Positions 63,180-64,000 of a stretch of DNA of 64,000 nucleotides are shown here, piece by piece. Under the pieces are notes generated by a model that was not told the origin of the DNA, did no database searches, and saw nothing but the letters and a program-made list of their open reading frames with translations. Position numbers and translations under genes: made by a program. Where the stretch lies: the NCBI RefSeq assembly GCF_934191625.1, contig NZ_CAKPUG010000002.1, positions 1 to 64,000 on the forward strand, read 5' to 3'. Origin of the DNA: an uncultured Lactococcus sp. Its GTDB lineage: Bacteria; Bacillota; Bacilli; Lactobacillales; Streptococcaceae. Within the stretch, counting starts at the first letter, position 1; every line of letters starts with the position of its first letter.

Positions 63180-64000
63180 ATGACTGATAAAAAATTCGGC
63201 TCAGACTTAGTTGTAGATAGTTTAATTAACCATAATGTAAAATATGTTTTTGGTATCCCTGGTGCCAAAATTGACCGCGTATTCGACCGCTTGGAGCATG
63301 ATCCAAAAGCGCCTGAATTAATCATTACTCACCATGAGCAAGGTGCTGCCTTTATGGCCCAAGCTGTGGGACGTATCACCGGTGAACCTGGTGTTGTTTT
63401 GGTTACTTCTGGACCTGGTGTATCAAACTTGGCAACGCCACTTTTGACAGCAACATCTGAAGGGGATGCGATCCTTGCTATTGGTGGACAGGTAAAACGT
63501 GCTGACCGTTTGAAACGTGCACACCAATCTATGGATAATGCACAAATGATGGCACCTGCTTCAAAATATTCACAAGAAATCTTGGATCCATCAACAATTT
63601 CTGAAACAGTGGCCAATGCTTACCGTATCGCTAAAGGTGGACGTGCAGGTTCAAGTTTCTTATCTATCCCACAAGACGTGACGGATTCAGAAGTTTCAGT
63701 GAATGCCATTAAACCTTTGTCAGATCCTAAGATGGGAAATGCCTCAATTGATGACATCAACTATTTAGCGCAAGCGATTAAAAATGCTGTATTGCCTGTT
63801 ATCCTTGTTGGTGCTGGTGGTTCAGATGAAAAAGTGGCCAAAGCTTTGCGTAACTTGCTTTCACACGTCTCTATTCCTGTCGTTGAAACTTTCCAAGGAG
63901 CAGGTGTGATTTCGCGTGACCTTGAACATACATTCTTCGGTCGTATCGGTCTTTTCCGTAACCAACCAGGAGACATGTTGCTTAAACGTTCAGACTTAGT
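63180..64000 (+). CDS. als: Catabolic alpha-acetolactate synthase (partial, 5' part)
   Basis: The first 273 residues are present; the gene runs off the right edge. The N-terminal TPP-binding part has GIPGAKIDRVFD, the catalytic Glu in THHEQGAA, and VTSGPGVSNL. The sequence resembles catabolic AlsS more than the biosynthetic IlvB, because of the HDPKAPELI type of loop and the lack of a small-subunit neighbour in view. It makes acetolactate from pyruvate, leading to acetoin and diacetyl. GGAG precedes the ATG by 7 bases. Confidence 0.92.
   Translation, partial: MTDKKFGSDLVVDSLINHNVKYVFGIPGAKIDRVFDRLEHDPKAPELIITHHEQGAAFMAQAVGRITGEPGVVLVTSGPGVSNLATPLLTATSEGDAILAIGGQVKRADRLKRAHQSMDNAQMMAPASKYSQEILDPSTISETVANAYRIAKGGRAGSSFLSIPQDVTDSEVSVNAIKPLSDPKMGNASIDDINYLAQAIKNAVLPVILVGAGGSDEKVAKALRNLLSHVSIPVVETFQGAGVISRDLEHTFFGRIGLFRNQPGDMLLKRSDL

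Noticed and set aside
1..64000. CRISPR arrays, tRNA or rRNA genes, insertion sequences, prophage
   Set aside because: No regularly spaced repeats, cloverleaf-like stretches, transposase frames or phage structural genes were seen by reading. A tRNAscan-SE or CRISPR search was not run.

Overview
The window looks like chromosome of a Lactococcus species. The strongest evidence is the block folA-clpX-engB-folB-folKE-folP-folQ-folC, which is the known Lactococcus lactis folate gene order. Supporting evidence is the MleR/malolactic enzyme/malate permease set, the murI-rdgB fusion, the scpA-scpB-rluB cluster, catabolic acetolactate synthase, and AT-rich promoters with good TTGACA/TATAAT spacing. The accessory content suggests a species outside the L. 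lactis/cremoris core, perhaps the L. garvieae group, but that is inference.

Layout. 1-1114: tail of an unidentified gene and a CorA-type transporter. 1115-1853: a gap that looks decayed. 1854-10908: housekeeping genes (rbgA, rnhB, mscS, bcaT under a probable CodY box, yneF, murI-rdgB fusion, phosphodiesterase, CBS protein, XerD-like protein, scpA, scpB, rluB). 10909-13172: purine salvage, with a PurR box, promoter, guanine-class riboswitch and terminator ahead of xpt-pbuX. 13221-21913: trmL with an attenuator-like leader, then dfrA, a small membrane protein, clpX, engB and the folate genes, ending in a deoxynucleoside kinase. 21914-24677: glmS between two copies of a NagR-like operator, then radC.

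24725-41719 is the accessory region. It has an alpha/beta hydrolase, an Rgg-family regulator, and a pilus locus: backbone pilin, VWA tip adhesin, small anchor pilin, and one gene that encodes two complete sortase domains (class C then class A) in a single polypeptide. An Spx-like protein, rex, and the mleR/mleS/mleP malolactic genes follow, then a second Rgg paralogue. The same palindrome, TGTTTAG-N4-CTAAACA, lies at nearly the same distance from a TATAAT box upstream of both the pilin operon and the second Rgg gene, so the two are probably one regulon. The dual sortase and this shared operator are the most interesting items in the window.

41855-46235: stress and housekeeping genes (msrB, aldo/keto reductase, dnaD, nth, trmK, nif3-like). 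46340-58307: an AraC-type regulator, a divergent esterase, and a seven-gene glycoside operon (GH3, PTS EIIC, ROK, GH1, esterase, GH123/DUF4091-like, acyltransferase-like). 58449-62981: rRNA methyltransferase, SAM methyltransferase, AI-2E family permease and TPR protein. 63180-64000: the start of als, cut by the window edge. No tRNA, rRNA, insertion sequence, CRISPR array or prophage was seen.
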